DNA of 56,205 nucleotides from Streptomyces bambusae. Its GTDB lineage: Bacteria > Actinomycetota > Actinomycetes > Streptomycetales > Streptomycetaceae. Below the pieces are notes generated by a model. The model was not told where the DNA came from. It worked only from the letters and a program-made list of their open reading frames with translations, and did not search any database. The position numbers and the translations under genes are program-made. The stretch's first letter is position 1, and each line of letters starts with the position of its first letter. The DNA is taken from positions 1-56,205 of the forward strand of contig NZ_JAJAUZ010000049.1 in assembly GCF_020532645.1 (NCBI RefSeq), in the 5' to 3' direction. Of this stretch, positions 8,586-16,839 are shown in pieces.

Positions 8586-8606
8586 AGCAGGGAGAATCGG
8601 AACGGG

Positions 8607-9323
8607 TCAGCCGGCGCGGCGGAGGGCCTCGGTGAGGCGCGCAGCCGCATCGATGACCGCCTGGGCGTGCATACGGCCCGGGTGGCGGGTGAGACGCTCG
8701 ATCGGACCGGATACCGAGACGGCGGCCACCACCCGGTTCGACGGCCCGCGCACCGGCGCCGACACGGAAGCCACACCCGGCTCCCGCTCGCCGATCGACT
8801 GCGCCCAGCCCCGGCGACGTACGCCGGACAGGGCCGTGGCCGTGAAACGGGCACCCTGCAGGCCGCGGTGGAGCCGCTCGGGCTCCTCCCAGGCCATCAG
8901 GATCTGGGCGGCCGAACCGGCCTTCATCGGCAGGGTCGAGCCGACCGGGACCGTGTCCCGGAGACCGGACAGCCGCTCGGCGGCCGCCACGCAGATGCGC
9001 ATGTCGCCCTGCCGGCGGTAGAGCTGTGCGCTCTCCCCGGTCACGTCGCGCAGGTGCGTGAGCACCGGCCCGGCCGTGGCAAGCAGCCGGTCCTCACCGG
9101 CCGCGGCGGCGAGCTCCGCCAGCCGCGGTCCGAGGATGAACCGGCCCTGCATGTCCCTCGCCACCATCCGGTGGTGTTCCAGTGCCACGGCCAGCCTGTG
9201 GGCCGTGGGTCGTGCAAGCCCTGTCGCCGCGACCAGCCCGGCGAGGGTGGCCGGACCGGACTCCAGTGCGCTCAAAACCAGAGCTGCCTTGTCGAGAACG
9301 CCGACGCCGCTAGAGTTGTCCAT
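8607..9323 (-). CDS. ndgR: IclR-family transcriptional regulator NdgR
   Basis: 238 residues starting MDNSSGVGVLDKA. The N-terminal winged helix-turn-helix (about 5-65, with TLAGLVAATGLARPTAHRL) is followed by an IclR effector domain. Streptomyces NdgR is an amino-acid-responsive regulator of leucine, cysteine and methionine metabolism and antibiotic production, and it controls the divergent leuCD operon. The divergent layout here is the same. The ORF stays open upstream in frame, but ATG 9323 gives the family length and places the start next to the shared regulatory region. Confidence 0.93.
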   Translation of the reverse strand: MDNSSGVGVLDKAALVLSALESGPATLAGLVAATGLARPTAHRLAVALEHHRMVARDMQGRFILGPRLAELAAAAGEDRLLATAGPVLTHLRDVTGESAQLYRRQGDMRICVAAAERLSGLRDTVPVGSTLPMKAGSAAQILMAWEEPERLHRGLQGARFTATALSGVRRRGWAQSIGEREPGVASVSAPVRGPSNRVVAAVSVSGPIERLTRHPGRMHAQAVIDAAARLTEALRRAG

Positions 9324-9468
9324 GCAACGATATTCACGTCTCACACTGTGAAACGCAAGTTCAATTTTTCCAAGAACCCGACAGTCTGTATGTGCGGACC
9401 CACGAGCAACGGGGTTCAGGGTCTCGAGCAAGTGCCGGCAGTCGCAGCCGCCGGCCGGAGGGAAGGCG
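9324..9468. promoter_or_regulatory. Divergent ndgR-leuC regulatory region with palindromes
   Basis: 145 bp between divergent genes. TCACA-C-TGTGA (9341-9351) is a perfect inverted repeat nested within TTCAC (9333-9337) and GTGAA (9348-9352). It lies 10-30 bp upstream of the ndgR start, a good place for an IclR-type autoregulatory operator. NdgR is known to bind this intergenic region in S. coelicolor; which bases it contacts here is inference. Confidence 0.5.
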
Positions 9469-10899
9469 ATGGGTAGGACACTCGCGGAGAAGGTCTGGGA
9501 CGACCATGTCGTCCGGCGCGCGGAAGGCGAGCCCGACCTCCTCTTCATCGATCTGCACCTGCTGCACGAGGTGACCAGCCCGCAGGCCTTCGAGGGACTG
9601 CGCCAGAACGGCCGCAAGGTCCGGCGCCTCGACCTCACCATCGCCACCGAGGACCACAACACCCCCACCCTCGACATCGACAAGCCGATCGCGGACCCGG
9701 TCTCCCGGAACCAGCTGGAGACGCTGCGCCGCAACTGTGCCGAGTTCGGAGTCCGGCTGCACTCGCTGGGCGACGTCGAGCAGGGTGTCGTCCACGTGGT
9801 GGGACCGCAGCTGGGACTGACCCAGCCCGGTACGACCGTGGTCTGCGGCGACTCCCACACCTCGACGCACGGCGCGTTCGGTGCGCTGGCCTTCGGCATC
9901 GGCACCAGCCAGGTCGAGCACGTGCTGGCCACCCAGACGCTGCCGCTGGCCCGCCCCAAGACCATGGCGATCACGGTCACCGGCGAGCTGGCCGAGGGCG
10001 TCACAGCCAAGGACCTGATCCTGGCGATCATCGCCAAGATCGGCACCGGCGGCGGCCAGGGCTACGTCCTGGAATACCGCGGCGAGGCCGTCGAGAAGCT
10101 CTCGATGGAAGCCCGCATGACCATCTGCAACATGTCGATCGAGGCCGGCGCCCGGGCGGGCATGATCGCCCCGGACCAGACCACCTTCGACTACCTCGAA
10201 GGCCGCGACCACGCCCCCCGGGGCGCCGAGTGGGATGAGGCCGTCGCCTACTGGAAGACGCTGCGCACCGACGACGACGCCGTCTTCGACGCCGAGGTCG
10301 TCATCGACGGCTCCGCGCTGTCCCCGTTCGTCACCTGGGGCACCAACCCGGGCCAGGGCGCGCCGCTGTCCGCGAGCGTCCCCGACCCGGCTTCGTACGA
10401 GGACGCTTCGGAGCGCCTGGCCGCCGAAAAGGCCCTGGAGTACATGGGGTTGACCGCGGGCCAGCCGCTGCGGGACATCCGTGTCGACACCGTCTTCGTA
10501 GGCTCCTGCACCAACGGCCGCATCGAGGACCTGCGCGCGGTCGCCGGCATCGTCGAGGGCCGCAAAGTCGCCGACGGCGTACGCATGCTGATCGTGCCGG
10601 GCTCCGTCCGGGTCGCCCTGCAGGCCGTCGAAGAGGGCCTGGACAAGGTCTTCAAGGAGGCCGGCGCCGAATGGCGGCACGCGGGCTGCTCGATGTGCCT
10701 GGGCATGAACCCCGACCAACTGGCCCCGGGCGAGCGCTCCGCGTCCACGTCCAACCGCAACTTCGAGGGCCGGCAGGGCAAGGGCGGCCGTACCCACCTG
10801 GTCTCGCCCCAGGTCGCCGCGGCCACCGCGGTCCTGGGCCACCTGGCCTCGCCCGCCGACCTCACCGACGCCGCCGTTTCCGCCCCTTCCGGAGTCTGA
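9469..10899 (+). CDS. leuC: 3-isopropylmalate dehydratase large subunit
   Basis: 476 residues with a strong GGAGGGAAGG ribosome-binding site. Aconitase-superfamily subunit that, with LeuD, isomerises 2-isopropylmalate to 3-isopropylmalate in leucine synthesis. The three [4Fe-4S] ligands are visible: C347 (VGSCTNGR), C407 and C410 (GCSMCLG). The substrate-recognition segment CGDSHTSTHGAFG is intact. leuD follows after 5 bp. Confidence 0.97.
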   Translation: MGRTLAEKVWDDHVVRRAEGEPDLLFIDLHLLHEVTSPQAFEGLRQNGRKVRRLDLTIATEDHNTPTLDIDKPIADPVSRNQLETLRRNCAEFGVRLHSLGDVEQGVVHVVGPQLGLTQPGTTVVCGDSHTSTHGAFGALAFGIGTSQVEHVLATQTLPLARPKTMAITVTGELAEGVTAKDLILAIIAKIGTGGGQGYVLEYRGEAVEKLSMEARMTICNMSIEAGARAGMIAPDQTTFDYLEGRDHAPRGAEWDEAVAYWKTLRTDDDAVFDAEVVIDGSALSPFVTWGTNPGQGAPLSASVPDPASYEDASERLAAEKALEYMGLTAGQPLRDIRVDTVFVGSCTNGRIEDLRAVAGIVEGRKVADGVRMLIVPGSVRVALQAVEEGLDKVFKEAGAEWRHAGCSMCLGMNPDQLAPGERSASTSNRNFEGRQGKGGRTHLVSPQVAAATAVLGHLASPADLTDAAVSAPSGV

Positions 10900-10904
10900 G
10901 AGCC

Positions 10905-11498
10905 ATGGAAGCCTTCACCACGCACACCGGCCGGGCCGTACCGCTGCGCCGCAGCAACGTCGACACCGACCAGATCATCCCGGCCCACTGGCTGAAGAAG
11001 ATCACCCGCGACGGGTTCGAGGACGGGCTCTTCGAGGCCTGGCGCAAGGACCCGGAGTTCGTCACGAACCGCCCCGAGCGCGCGGGCGCCACCGTCCTGG
11101 TCGCCGGCCCGGACTTCGGCACCGGCTCCTCCCGCGAGCACGCCGTCTGGGCCCTGCAGAACTTCGGCTTCAAGACGGTCATCTCCTCCCGCTTCGCCGA
11201 CATCTTCCGCGGCAACTCGCTGAAGAACGGCCTGCTGACCGTCGTCCTGCCGCAGGAGACCGTCGACCGTCTGTGGGAGCTCACCGAGGCCGACCCCACG
11301 GCCGAGATCACCGTCGACCTGGTCGCCCGCCAGGTCCGCGCGGCCGGAATCGAGGCGGAGTTCGAACTCGACGACAACGCGCGCTGGCGACTCCTGGAGG
11401 GGCTGGACGACATCTCGCTCACCCTTCAGAACGAAGCCGACATTGCCGAGTACGAAAGCACCCGGCCGGCCTTCAAGCCGCGTACGATTCAGGCCTGA
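10905..11498 (+). CDS. leuD: 3-isopropylmalate dehydratase small subunit
   Basis: 197 residues from ATG 10905 (MEAFTTHTGRAVPLRRSNVD), preceded by GGAG in the leuC stop region. This is the swivelling small subunit that completes the isopropylmalate isomerase. DTDQIIPAHWLK and the FGTGSSREHAVWAL loop are conserved. A strong hairpin at 11549-11580 closes the leuCD transcript. Confidence 0.97.
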   Translation: MEAFTTHTGRAVPLRRSNVDTDQIIPAHWLKKITRDGFEDGLFEAWRKDPEFVTNRPERAGATVLVAGPDFGTGSSREHAVWALQNFGFKTVISSRFADIFRGNSLKNGLLTVVLPQETVDRLWELTEADPTAEITVDLVARQVRAAGIEAEFELDDNARWRLLEGLDDISLTLQNEADIAEYESTRPAFKPRTIQA

Positions 11499-11548
11499 TT
11501 CCTGTCTGATCAGCGCTTATTCGCCAGTCGGCGATCACTGAGCGAACA

Positions 11549-11580
11549 CTGTGCCCCCTGCCGTCCGGCAGGGGGCACAG
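11549..11580 (+). terminator. Terminator after leuCD
   Basis: 15-nt arms (11549-11563 and 11566-11580, CTGTGCCCCC / GGGGGCACAG) are fully complementary around a 2-nt centre, so the loop opens slightly in practice. Confidence 0.85.
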
Positions 11581-11635
11581 TCGTATGTTGAGGCCCTGTG
11601 AGGCGACAACTCGCCCCAGATGGCACAATCTGTGC

Positions 11636-11863
11636 ATGGAACGCGACAGTCAACTCGAGCTCTACGAGCTCGTCGCGGACCGGCTGAAAGAAGCACACGC
11701 AAGGGTGCGCTCACTGCAAGTCCCGGAGGGCGTAAGGATGACGCTGACCCGGAAGCTGTTGGTCGTCACGGCCGCGGCGAAGCACGATCTCGCCGATGCG
11801 GCAAGGCGCCTGGACAGGTTGATGAAGGACCTCGACGAGGGTCGATTCCCTGAAGGCGACTGA
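11636..11863 (+). CDS. Small helical protein of unknown function
   Basis: 75 residues from ATG 11636 (MERDSQLELYELVADRLKEA). It is charged and almost certainly alpha-helical throughout, without a signal peptide or membrane segment. It ends LMKDLDEGRFPEGD. There is no ribosome-binding site; CACAAT (11624-11629) ends 6 nt before the ATG, which fits leaderless expression. An in-frame ATG at 11585 would extend it, but that segment overlaps the promoter-like sequence and does not look coding. It sits between leuCD and hupS; function unknown. Confidence 0.75.
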   Translation: MERDSQLELYELVADRLKEAHARVRSLQVPEGVRMTLTRKLLVVTAAAKHDLADAARRLDRLMKDLDEGRFPEGD

Positions 11864-11926
11864 TGCGAAGGAACTCCGCAACGGTCCACATCGTTGCGGC
11901 ACTAGGGTGATTAGCCCGTTTCGTGT

Positions 11927-11955
11927 TTGATTTGCGGTATATATCCGCCTAACGT
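11927..11955 (+). promoter_or_regulatory. Probable hupS promoter
   Basis: TTGATT (11927-11932), 17-bp spacer, TAACGT (11950-11955), about 50 nt before the GTG start. The spacer holds GCGG-TATATAT-CCGC, an inverted repeat between the boxes where a bound regulator would block polymerase. Confidence 0.5.
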
Positions 11956-12006
11956 GCGAAAAAGCTTGAACACATTCGTTCTGGCAATGTCTCCGAAGGG
12001 GAAGAC

Positions 12007-12693
12007 GTGAACAAGGCGCAGCTCGTAGAAGCGATTGCCGACAAGCTCGGTGGCCGTCAGCAGGCCGCGGACGCTGTCGACGCGGTACTCGACGCCATGG
12101 TCAGGGCGGTCGTCGCGGGCGACCGGGTCTCGGTCACGGGCTTCGGCTCGTTCGAGAAGGTCGATCGCCCCGCCCGCTACGCCCGCAACCCGCAGACGGG
12201 TGAGCGCGTCCGGGTCAAGAAGACCTCGGTTCCGCGCTTCCGTGCCGGCCAGGGCTTCAAGGACCTGGTCAGCGGCACCAAGAAGCTCCCCAAGGGCGAC
12301 GAGGTCGCCGTCAAGAAGGCCCCGAAGGGCAGCCTGATGGCCGCCGCCGCGGGCAGCCGTACGACGGTCAAGAAGGCCGCGGCCAAGAAGGCCACGACCG
12401 CCAAGAAGGCGACGGCCGTGAAGACCACGGCGGCGAAGAAGACCACCGCCGCGGCCAAGAAGACCACCACCGCCGCCGCGAAGAAGACCACGGCCGCGGC
12501 CAAGAAGGCCGCACCGGCGAAGAAGACGACCACGGCGAAGACCGCGGCGAAGAAGGCCGCCCCCGCCAAGAAGGCGGCCACGGCCAAGAAGACCGCGCCC
12601 GCCAAGAAGGCCGTCGCGAAGAAGGCCCCCGCCAAGAAGACCACGGCGCGCAAGACCGTCGCCAAGAAGACCGCCACCGCACGGAAGAAGTAG
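12007..12693 (+). CDS. hupS: HU-family nucleoid protein with lysine-rich tail, HupS
   Basis: 228 residues from GTG 12007 with GAAGGGG upstream. Residues 1 to about 93 are a typical HU domain (MNKAQLVEAIADKLGG; DNA-intercalating arm ARNPQTGE near 60). The rest is a Lys/Ala/Thr tail made of short AAKK, TAKK and APAKK repeats, like eukaryotic linker histone tails. Streptomyces have two HU proteins: short HupA, and long HupS, which helps compact spore nucleoids. Length and tail identify HupS. A strong hairpin (12720-12752) follows. Confidence 0.95.
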   Translation: MNKAQLVEAIADKLGGRQQAADAVDAVLDAMVRAVVAGDRVSVTGFGSFEKVDRPARYARNPQTGERVRVKKTSVPRFRAGQGFKDLVSGTKKLPKGDEVAVKKAPKGSLMAAAAGSRTTVKKAAAKKATTAKKATAVKTTAAKKTTAAAKKTTTAAAKKTTAAAKKAAPAKKTTTAKTAAKKAAPAKKAATAKKTAPAKKAVAKKAPAKKTTARKTVAKKTATARKK

Positions 12694-12719
12694 GAGCGGC
12701 GGCCGCCCTGTCACGCGCC

Positions 12720-12752
12720 GGGCCGGTGTCCCCCCACTGGGGACACCGGCCC
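12720..12752. terminator. Bidirectional terminator between hupS and the convergent small gene
   Basis: Perfect 14-bp stem (12720-12733 with 12739-12752, GGGCCGGTGT / ACACCGGCCC), loop of 5 nt, between convergent genes. Confidence 0.85.
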
Positions 12753-12761
12753 GCGGCACGT

Positions 12762-12965
12762 TCAGAGCGTCTGCAGCGTGACCAGGGTGATCCGCAGGTC
12801 GGGCAGGGCCCCTTCGGTCTCGATCCGCACCCGCTGGCCCGGCCGCAGCAGCCGCAGCCCGCCCGCGTCGAAGGCCGCCGTGCCGAAGGGCACCGGGGTG
12901 CCGTCGTCCAGCAGCACACTGCCGCTGCGGGTCTGGGAGTCGTACGTGTACGCGGTCGCCTGCAT
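12762..12965 (-). CDS. Small beta-rich conserved protein of unknown function
   Basis: 67 residues starting MQATAYTYDSQTRSGSVLLD. The pattern (short strands, SGSVLLDDGTPVPF, PGQRVRIETEG) recalls a small OB-fold or cold-shock-like barrel, but the RNP motifs of cold-shock proteins are absent. It ends 10 bp from the hupS terminator and lies just downstream of the F420 guanylyltransferase gene on the same strand, so the two are probably co-transcribed. Function unknown. Confidence 0.75.
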   Translation of the reverse strand: MQATAYTYDSQTRSGSVLLDDGTPVPFGTAAFDAGGLRLLRPGQRVRIETEGALPDLRITLVTLQTL

Positions 12966-12974
12966 GCGCGGATC

Positions 12975-13667
12975 CTATCGGCGCTGCGCGGTCGCCGGTG
13001 CGGCGCGGCAGGCCGCCGTGTGTGCGCCCAGACCCAGCTCCGCCGCGGCCAGCAGGTCCGCCCCCGTGTCCACGTCCCGGCGTACGCTCGGCACCCCCGG
13101 CAGGTCGATTTCCACCGCCCCCGAGGCCGAATGCCGGGCCCGGGAACGCCCACCGAACGCGGGTGCCAATTCCACTCCCGGAGCAGCGGAAAGCAGGGTT
13201 GTTCCGATTCCTGCCGCATCCGCCAGAAATGCCCGGGGAAATGCCCGCGCGGTATCGAGCACGCGTTGCAATTCGCCGGGACGCAGCGCCGGCAGGTCCG
13301 CGTTCATCGCCGCCACCGCCGAGCCCGCCCGGTCGAGGCGGGCAGCCCGCGCCCCGTGCGCCAGGGCCGCGTTCAGGCCCGCCGCGGGCAGGTCCGGCAC
13401 GATCTCCGCACCCAGCTCCGCCAGTGCCGCACCGGCCGCCGGATCGTCCGTGACGACCACCACATTCCGCACCGCCGGGCAGGCCAGCGCCCCCGCGACG
13501 GTGTCCAGCGCGAACGCGAGCGCCAGCGCCGGGCGGGCCTCGCCCACCGCGGCCGCCAGGCGGCTCTTCGCCAGCGCGAGCGGCTTGAGGGGAACCACCA
13601 GGGTCCAGAGCGCGTTCGTGACGTCCCCCTCTTCCCGTAAGCGTTCAGGCGTGCGAGTGGGCCCCAT
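12975..13667 (-). CDS. fbiD: Phosphoenolpyruvate / 2-phospholactate guanylyltransferase (F420 biosynthesis)
   Basis: CofC/FbiD-family nucleotidyltransferase, 230 residues if read from ATG 13667. TLVVPLKPLALAKSRL is the nucleotide-binding N-terminus; VVVVTDD and MNADLPAL are the metal-site signatures. It activates PEP or phospholactate with GTP to start the F420 side chain. The start is uncertain: homologues begin close to the WTLVVPLKP segment, and here the codon after a GAAGAGGGGGAC ribosome-binding-site-like run is GTC, not GTG. From ATG 13667 the reading includes a rare TTA codon at position 10 (13638-13640). Confidence 0.88.
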   Translation of the reverse strand: MGPTRTPERLREEGDVTNALWTLVVPLKPLALAKSRLAAAVGEARPALALAFALDTVAGALACPAVRNVVVVTDDPAAGAALAELGAEIVPDLPAAGLNAALAHGARAARLDRAGSAVAAMNADLPALRPGELQRVLDTARAFPRAFLADAAGIGTTLLSAAPGVELAPAFGGRSRARHSASGAVEIDLPGVPSVRRDVDTGADLLAAAELGLGAHTAACRAAPATAQRR

Positions 13668-13809
13668 TGTCACCCCCCGCCGCCCCGCCCGGGGTACGTT
13701 CTTCCGGCCGGGGCGTACGGTGTTCCTCGACAGAGACCGGACCGGGGGCCACACTTGCGCCCGGGCCGGGTGACCGAGAACCGCCCCGGTCCTAGAGGAA
13801 GGTGTCCGA

Positions 13810-14562
13810 GTGTCCCGCCGCAAAATCGGCTTCTGGTACCGCCTGGCGGCGGTCATCGCGAAACCGCCGCTGGTAGTGCTCTTCAAGCGGGACTGGCGGG
13901 GAATGGAGCACATTCCGGCCGAGGGCGGATTTATCACCGCGGTCAATCACAACTCGTATCTGGACCCGCTCTCCTACGCGCACTTCCAGTACAACACCGG
14001 CCGCGTTCCCCGTTTGCTCGCGAAGGCGGCCCTCTTCAAGGCGCCTTTCGTGGGGTCGATCCTGCGCGGCACCGGCCAGATCCCCGTCTACCGCGAGACC
14101 ACCAACGCCCTGGACGCATTCCGGGCCGCCGTGGACGCCATTGAGCGCGGGGAATGCGTCGCCTTTTACCCCGAGGGCACCCTCACCAGGGACCCCGACC
14201 TGTGGCCGATGGCCGGCAAGACCGGGGCCGCCCGGGTCGCCCTCATGACCAAGGCGCCGGTCATCCCGGTGGCCCAGTGGGGCGCCCACCTCGCCATGCC
14301 GCCGTACGCCAAGGAGAACAAGGTCAGCCTGTTCCCCCGCAAGACCCTCCGGGTGCTCGCGGGACCGCCGGTCGACCTCTCCGAGTTCTACGGCCGCGAG
14401 GCCACCCCGGAGGTCCTCAAGGAGGCCACCGAGGTCATCATGGCCGCCATCACGGCCCTCCTGGAGGAGCTGCGCGGGGAGCCCGCCCCCGCCGAGCCCT
14501 ACGACCACCGCAAGGCGCGGGCCGAACAGCGGCGCAAGGCCGCGGGGGAGGGCAAGAAGTGA
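13810..14562 (+). CDS. 1-acyl-sn-glycerol-3-phosphate acyltransferase family protein
   Basis: 250 residues from GTG 13810 with GAGGAAGG upstream. The PlsC-family HX4D motif is NHNSYLD (near residue 49), followed by the glycerophosphate-binding FYPEGT motif and PVAQWGAH. Members transfer an acyl chain to lysophosphatidate at the membrane. The next gene, gpsA, overlaps by 4 bp and makes the glycerol-3-phosphate backbone, which supports a phospholipid role. The last 20 residues are basic. Confidence 0.9.
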   Translation: MSRRKIGFWYRLAAVIAKPPLVVLFKRDWRGMEHIPAEGGFITAVNHNSYLDPLSYAHFQYNTGRVPRLLAKAALFKAPFVGSILRGTGQIPVYRETTNALDAFRAAVDAIERGECVAFYPEGTLTRDPDLWPMAGKTGAARVALMTKAPVIPVAQWGAHLAMPPYAKENKVSLFPRKTLRVLAGPPVDLSEFYGREATPEVLKEATEVIMAAITALLEELRGEPAPAEPYDHRKARAEQRRKAAGEGKK

Positions 14563-15569
14563 CACGTCCCGTGAAGGCAGCCGTCTTCGGAACCGGCTCC
14601 TGGGGCACCGCCTTCGGCATGGTGCTCGCCGACGCCGGCTGCGAGGTGACCCTCTGGGGCCGCCGCCAAGAGCTGGCCGACGCCGTCAACAACGGCCGCA
14701 CCAACCCGGACTACCTCCCGGACACGGTGCTGCCGGAGAACCTCCGCGCCACCACCGACCCGGCCGAGGCCGCCGCCGGCGCCGACTTCACCGTCCTGGC
14801 CGTGCCCTCCCAGACCCTGCGCGGCAACCTCGCCGCCTGGACCCCGCTGCTCGCGCCCGACACCGTGCTCGTCTCCCTGATGAAGGGCATCGAACTCGGC
14901 ACCGCCAAGCGGATGAGCGAGGTCGTCGAGGAGGTCGCCAAGGTCCCCGCCGAGCGCGTCGCCGTCGTCACCGGCCCCAACCTGGCCCGCGAGATCGCCG
15001 CCCGGCAGCCCGCCGCCTCCGTCGTGGCCTGCATCGACGAGACCGTCGCCCAGCGCCTCCAGGCCGCCTGCCACACCCCGTACTTCCGCCCGTACACCAA
15101 CACCGACGTGGTCGGCTGCGAGCTGGGCGGCGCCGTCAAGAACGTCATCGGCCTCGCCGTCGGCATCGCGGACGGCATGGGCCTCGGCGACAACACCAAG
15201 GGCTCGCTCATCACCCGCGGCCTCGCCGAAACCACCCGCCTCGGACTGGCCATGGGCGCCGACCCGCTGACCTTCTCCGGCCTCGCGGGCCTCGGCGACC
15301 TCGTCGCCACCTGCTCCTCGCCGCTCTCCCGGAACCACACCTTCGGCACCAACCTCGGCCGCGGGATGACCCTGGAAGAGACCATCGCGGTCACCAAGCA
15401 GACCGCCGAGGGCGTCAAGTCCTGCCAGTCGGTGGCCGATCTGGCCCGCCGCCACGGCGTCGACATGCCCATCACGGACACCGTGGTCGACATCGTCCAC
15501 AACGGGAAGCCGCCGCTCGTCGCGCTCAAGGAACTCATGGCCCGCAGCGCCAAACCGGAACGCCGCTGA
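14559..15569 (+). CDS. gpsA: Glycerol-3-phosphate dehydrogenase [NAD(P)+]
   Basis: 336 residues from GTG 14559, overlapping the acyltransferase stop (GTGA). Reduces dihydroxyacetone phosphate to sn-glycerol-3-phosphate for phospholipids. Rossmann motif FGTGSWGTAFG is at the N-terminus, and the catalytic Lys region is GGAVKNVIGLAVGIADG, followed by GLAGLGDLVATC. Full family length. Confidence 0.96.
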   Translation: MTRPVKAAVFGTGSWGTAFGMVLADAGCEVTLWGRRQELADAVNNGRTNPDYLPDTVLPENLRATTDPAEAAAGADFTVLAVPSQTLRGNLAAWTPLLAPDTVLVSLMKGIELGTAKRMSEVVEEVAKVPAERVAVVTGPNLAREIAARQPAASVVACIDETVAQRLQAACHTPYFRPYTNTDVVGCELGGAVKNVIGLAVGIADGMGLGDNTKGSLITRGLAETTRLGLAMGADPLTFSGLAGLGDLVATCSSPLSRNHTFGTNLGRGMTLEETIAVTKQTAEGVKSCQSVADLARRHGVDMPITDTVVDIVHNGKPPLVALKELMARSAKPERR

Positions 15570-15608
15570 CACCTTTCCGGACGTCTGAGCGGGTACCCTC
15601 GGTGCGAT

Positions 15609-16766
15609 ATGAGCAGCGAGAACCTCCCCCAGACCCCTGAGCAGCAGGGCCGCAAGCCCCGCGTCGCCGTCGTGTTCGGCGGACGCAGCTCCGAGCACGC
15701 CATCTCCGTCGTCACCGCCGGCGCCGTCCTGCGCTCCATCGACCGTTCGAAGTACGAGGTGCTGCCCATCGGCATCACCCGGGACGGCCGGTGGGCGCTG
15801 ACCGCCGACGCCCCCGAGCGGATGGCCATCGCCGACCGCACGCTGCCGGACGTCGAGGAGCTCGCCGAATCCGACGAGGGCGGCGTCGTCCTGCCCGTGG
15901 ACCCCGCCAGCCGCGAGGTCGTCTACACCGAGCCCGGCGCCGTCCCCAAGGCCCTCGGCGAGGTCGACGTCGTCTTCCCCATGCTCCACGGCCCCTACGG
16001 CGAGGACGGCACCCTCCAGGGCCTGCTCGAACTCTCCGGGATCCCCTACGTGGGCTCCGGCGTGCTCGCCTCGGCCGTCGGCCAGGACAAGGAGTACATG
16101 AAGCGGGTCTTCACCAGCTTCGGCCTCCCCGTCGGCCCGTACGTCACCGTCCGCCCCCGCGAGTGGGAGCAGGACCGGGACGGCGCCCGCAAGCGGATCG
16201 TGGACTTCGCCGGCGAGCACGGCTGGCCGCTGTTCGTGAAGCCGGCCCGGGCCGGCTCCTCCATCGGCATCACCAAGGTCGACGACCTCTCCGGCCTCGA
16301 CGAGGCCATCGAGGAAGCCCGCCGCCACGACCCGAAGATCCTCGTCGAGGCGCTGCTGCGCGGCCGCGAGATCGAGTGCGGCGTGCTGGAGTTCGAGGAC
16401 GGCCCGCGCGCCAGCGTGCCCGCCGAGATCCCGCCGGTCTCCAGCCACGACTTCTACGACTTCGAGGCGAAGTACATCGACTCGGCGTCCGGGATCGTGC
16501 CCGCTCCGCTCACCCCCGAGCAGACCGCCGAGATCCAGCGGCTGGCCGTCGACGCCTTCGAGGCCGCCTCCTGCGAGGGCCTGGTCCGCGCCGACTTCTT
16601 CCTCACCGAGGACGGCACGTTCGTCATCAACGAGATCAACACGATGCCGGGCTTCACGCCGATCTCCATGTACCCGCGCATGTGGCAGGAGTCGGGCGTC
16701 TCGTACGCCGAGCTGGTCGACCGGCTCATCCAAGCGGCGATGAACCGCCCGACCGGACTGCGCTGA
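15609..16766 (+). CDS. ddlA: D-alanine--D-alanine ligase
   Basis: 385 residues from ATG 15609. ATP-grasp enzyme joining two D-Ala for peptidoglycan. VVFGGRSSEHAIS, HGPYGEDGTLQG, VKPARAGSSIGI and the Mg-binding EINTMPGF are all present. The active-site region reads EFEAKY-like (DFEAKYIDSASG), with Tyr where D-Ala-D-Ala rather than D-Ala-D-Lac enzymes have Tyr. No ribosome-binding site; TACCCT (15594-15599) lies 9 nt before the ATG, so it may be leaderless. Confidence 0.95.
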   Translation: MSSENLPQTPEQQGRKPRVAVVFGGRSSEHAISVVTAGAVLRSIDRSKYEVLPIGITRDGRWALTADAPERMAIADRTLPDVEELAESDEGGVVLPVDPASREVVYTEPGAVPKALGEVDVVFPMLHGPYGEDGTLQGLLELSGIPYVGSGVLASAVGQDKEYMKRVFTSFGLPVGPYVTVRPREWEQDRDGARKRIVDFAGEHGWPLFVKPARAGSSIGITKVDDLSGLDEAIEEARRHDPKILVEALLRGREIECGVLEFEDGPRASVPAEIPPVSSHDFYDFEAKYIDSASGIVPAPLTPEQTAEIQRLAVDAFEAASCEGLVRADFFLTEDGTFVINEINTMPGFTPISMYPRMWQESGVSYAELVDRLIQAAMNRPTGLR

Positions 16767-16784
16767 CCCGCCGACGCCCCACGA

Positions 16785-16813
16785 CCGCCCGCCGGGTTCC
16801 CCCCGGCGGGCGG
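16785..16813. terminator. Bidirectional terminator between ddlA and the DUF3515 gene
   Basis: 12-bp stem CCGCCCGCCGGG (16785-16796) with 16802-16813 and a loop of 5 nt, between convergent genes. Confidence 0.8.
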
Positions 16814-16839
16814 CCGCACGTCGGGCCCCGGCCGCGGCC

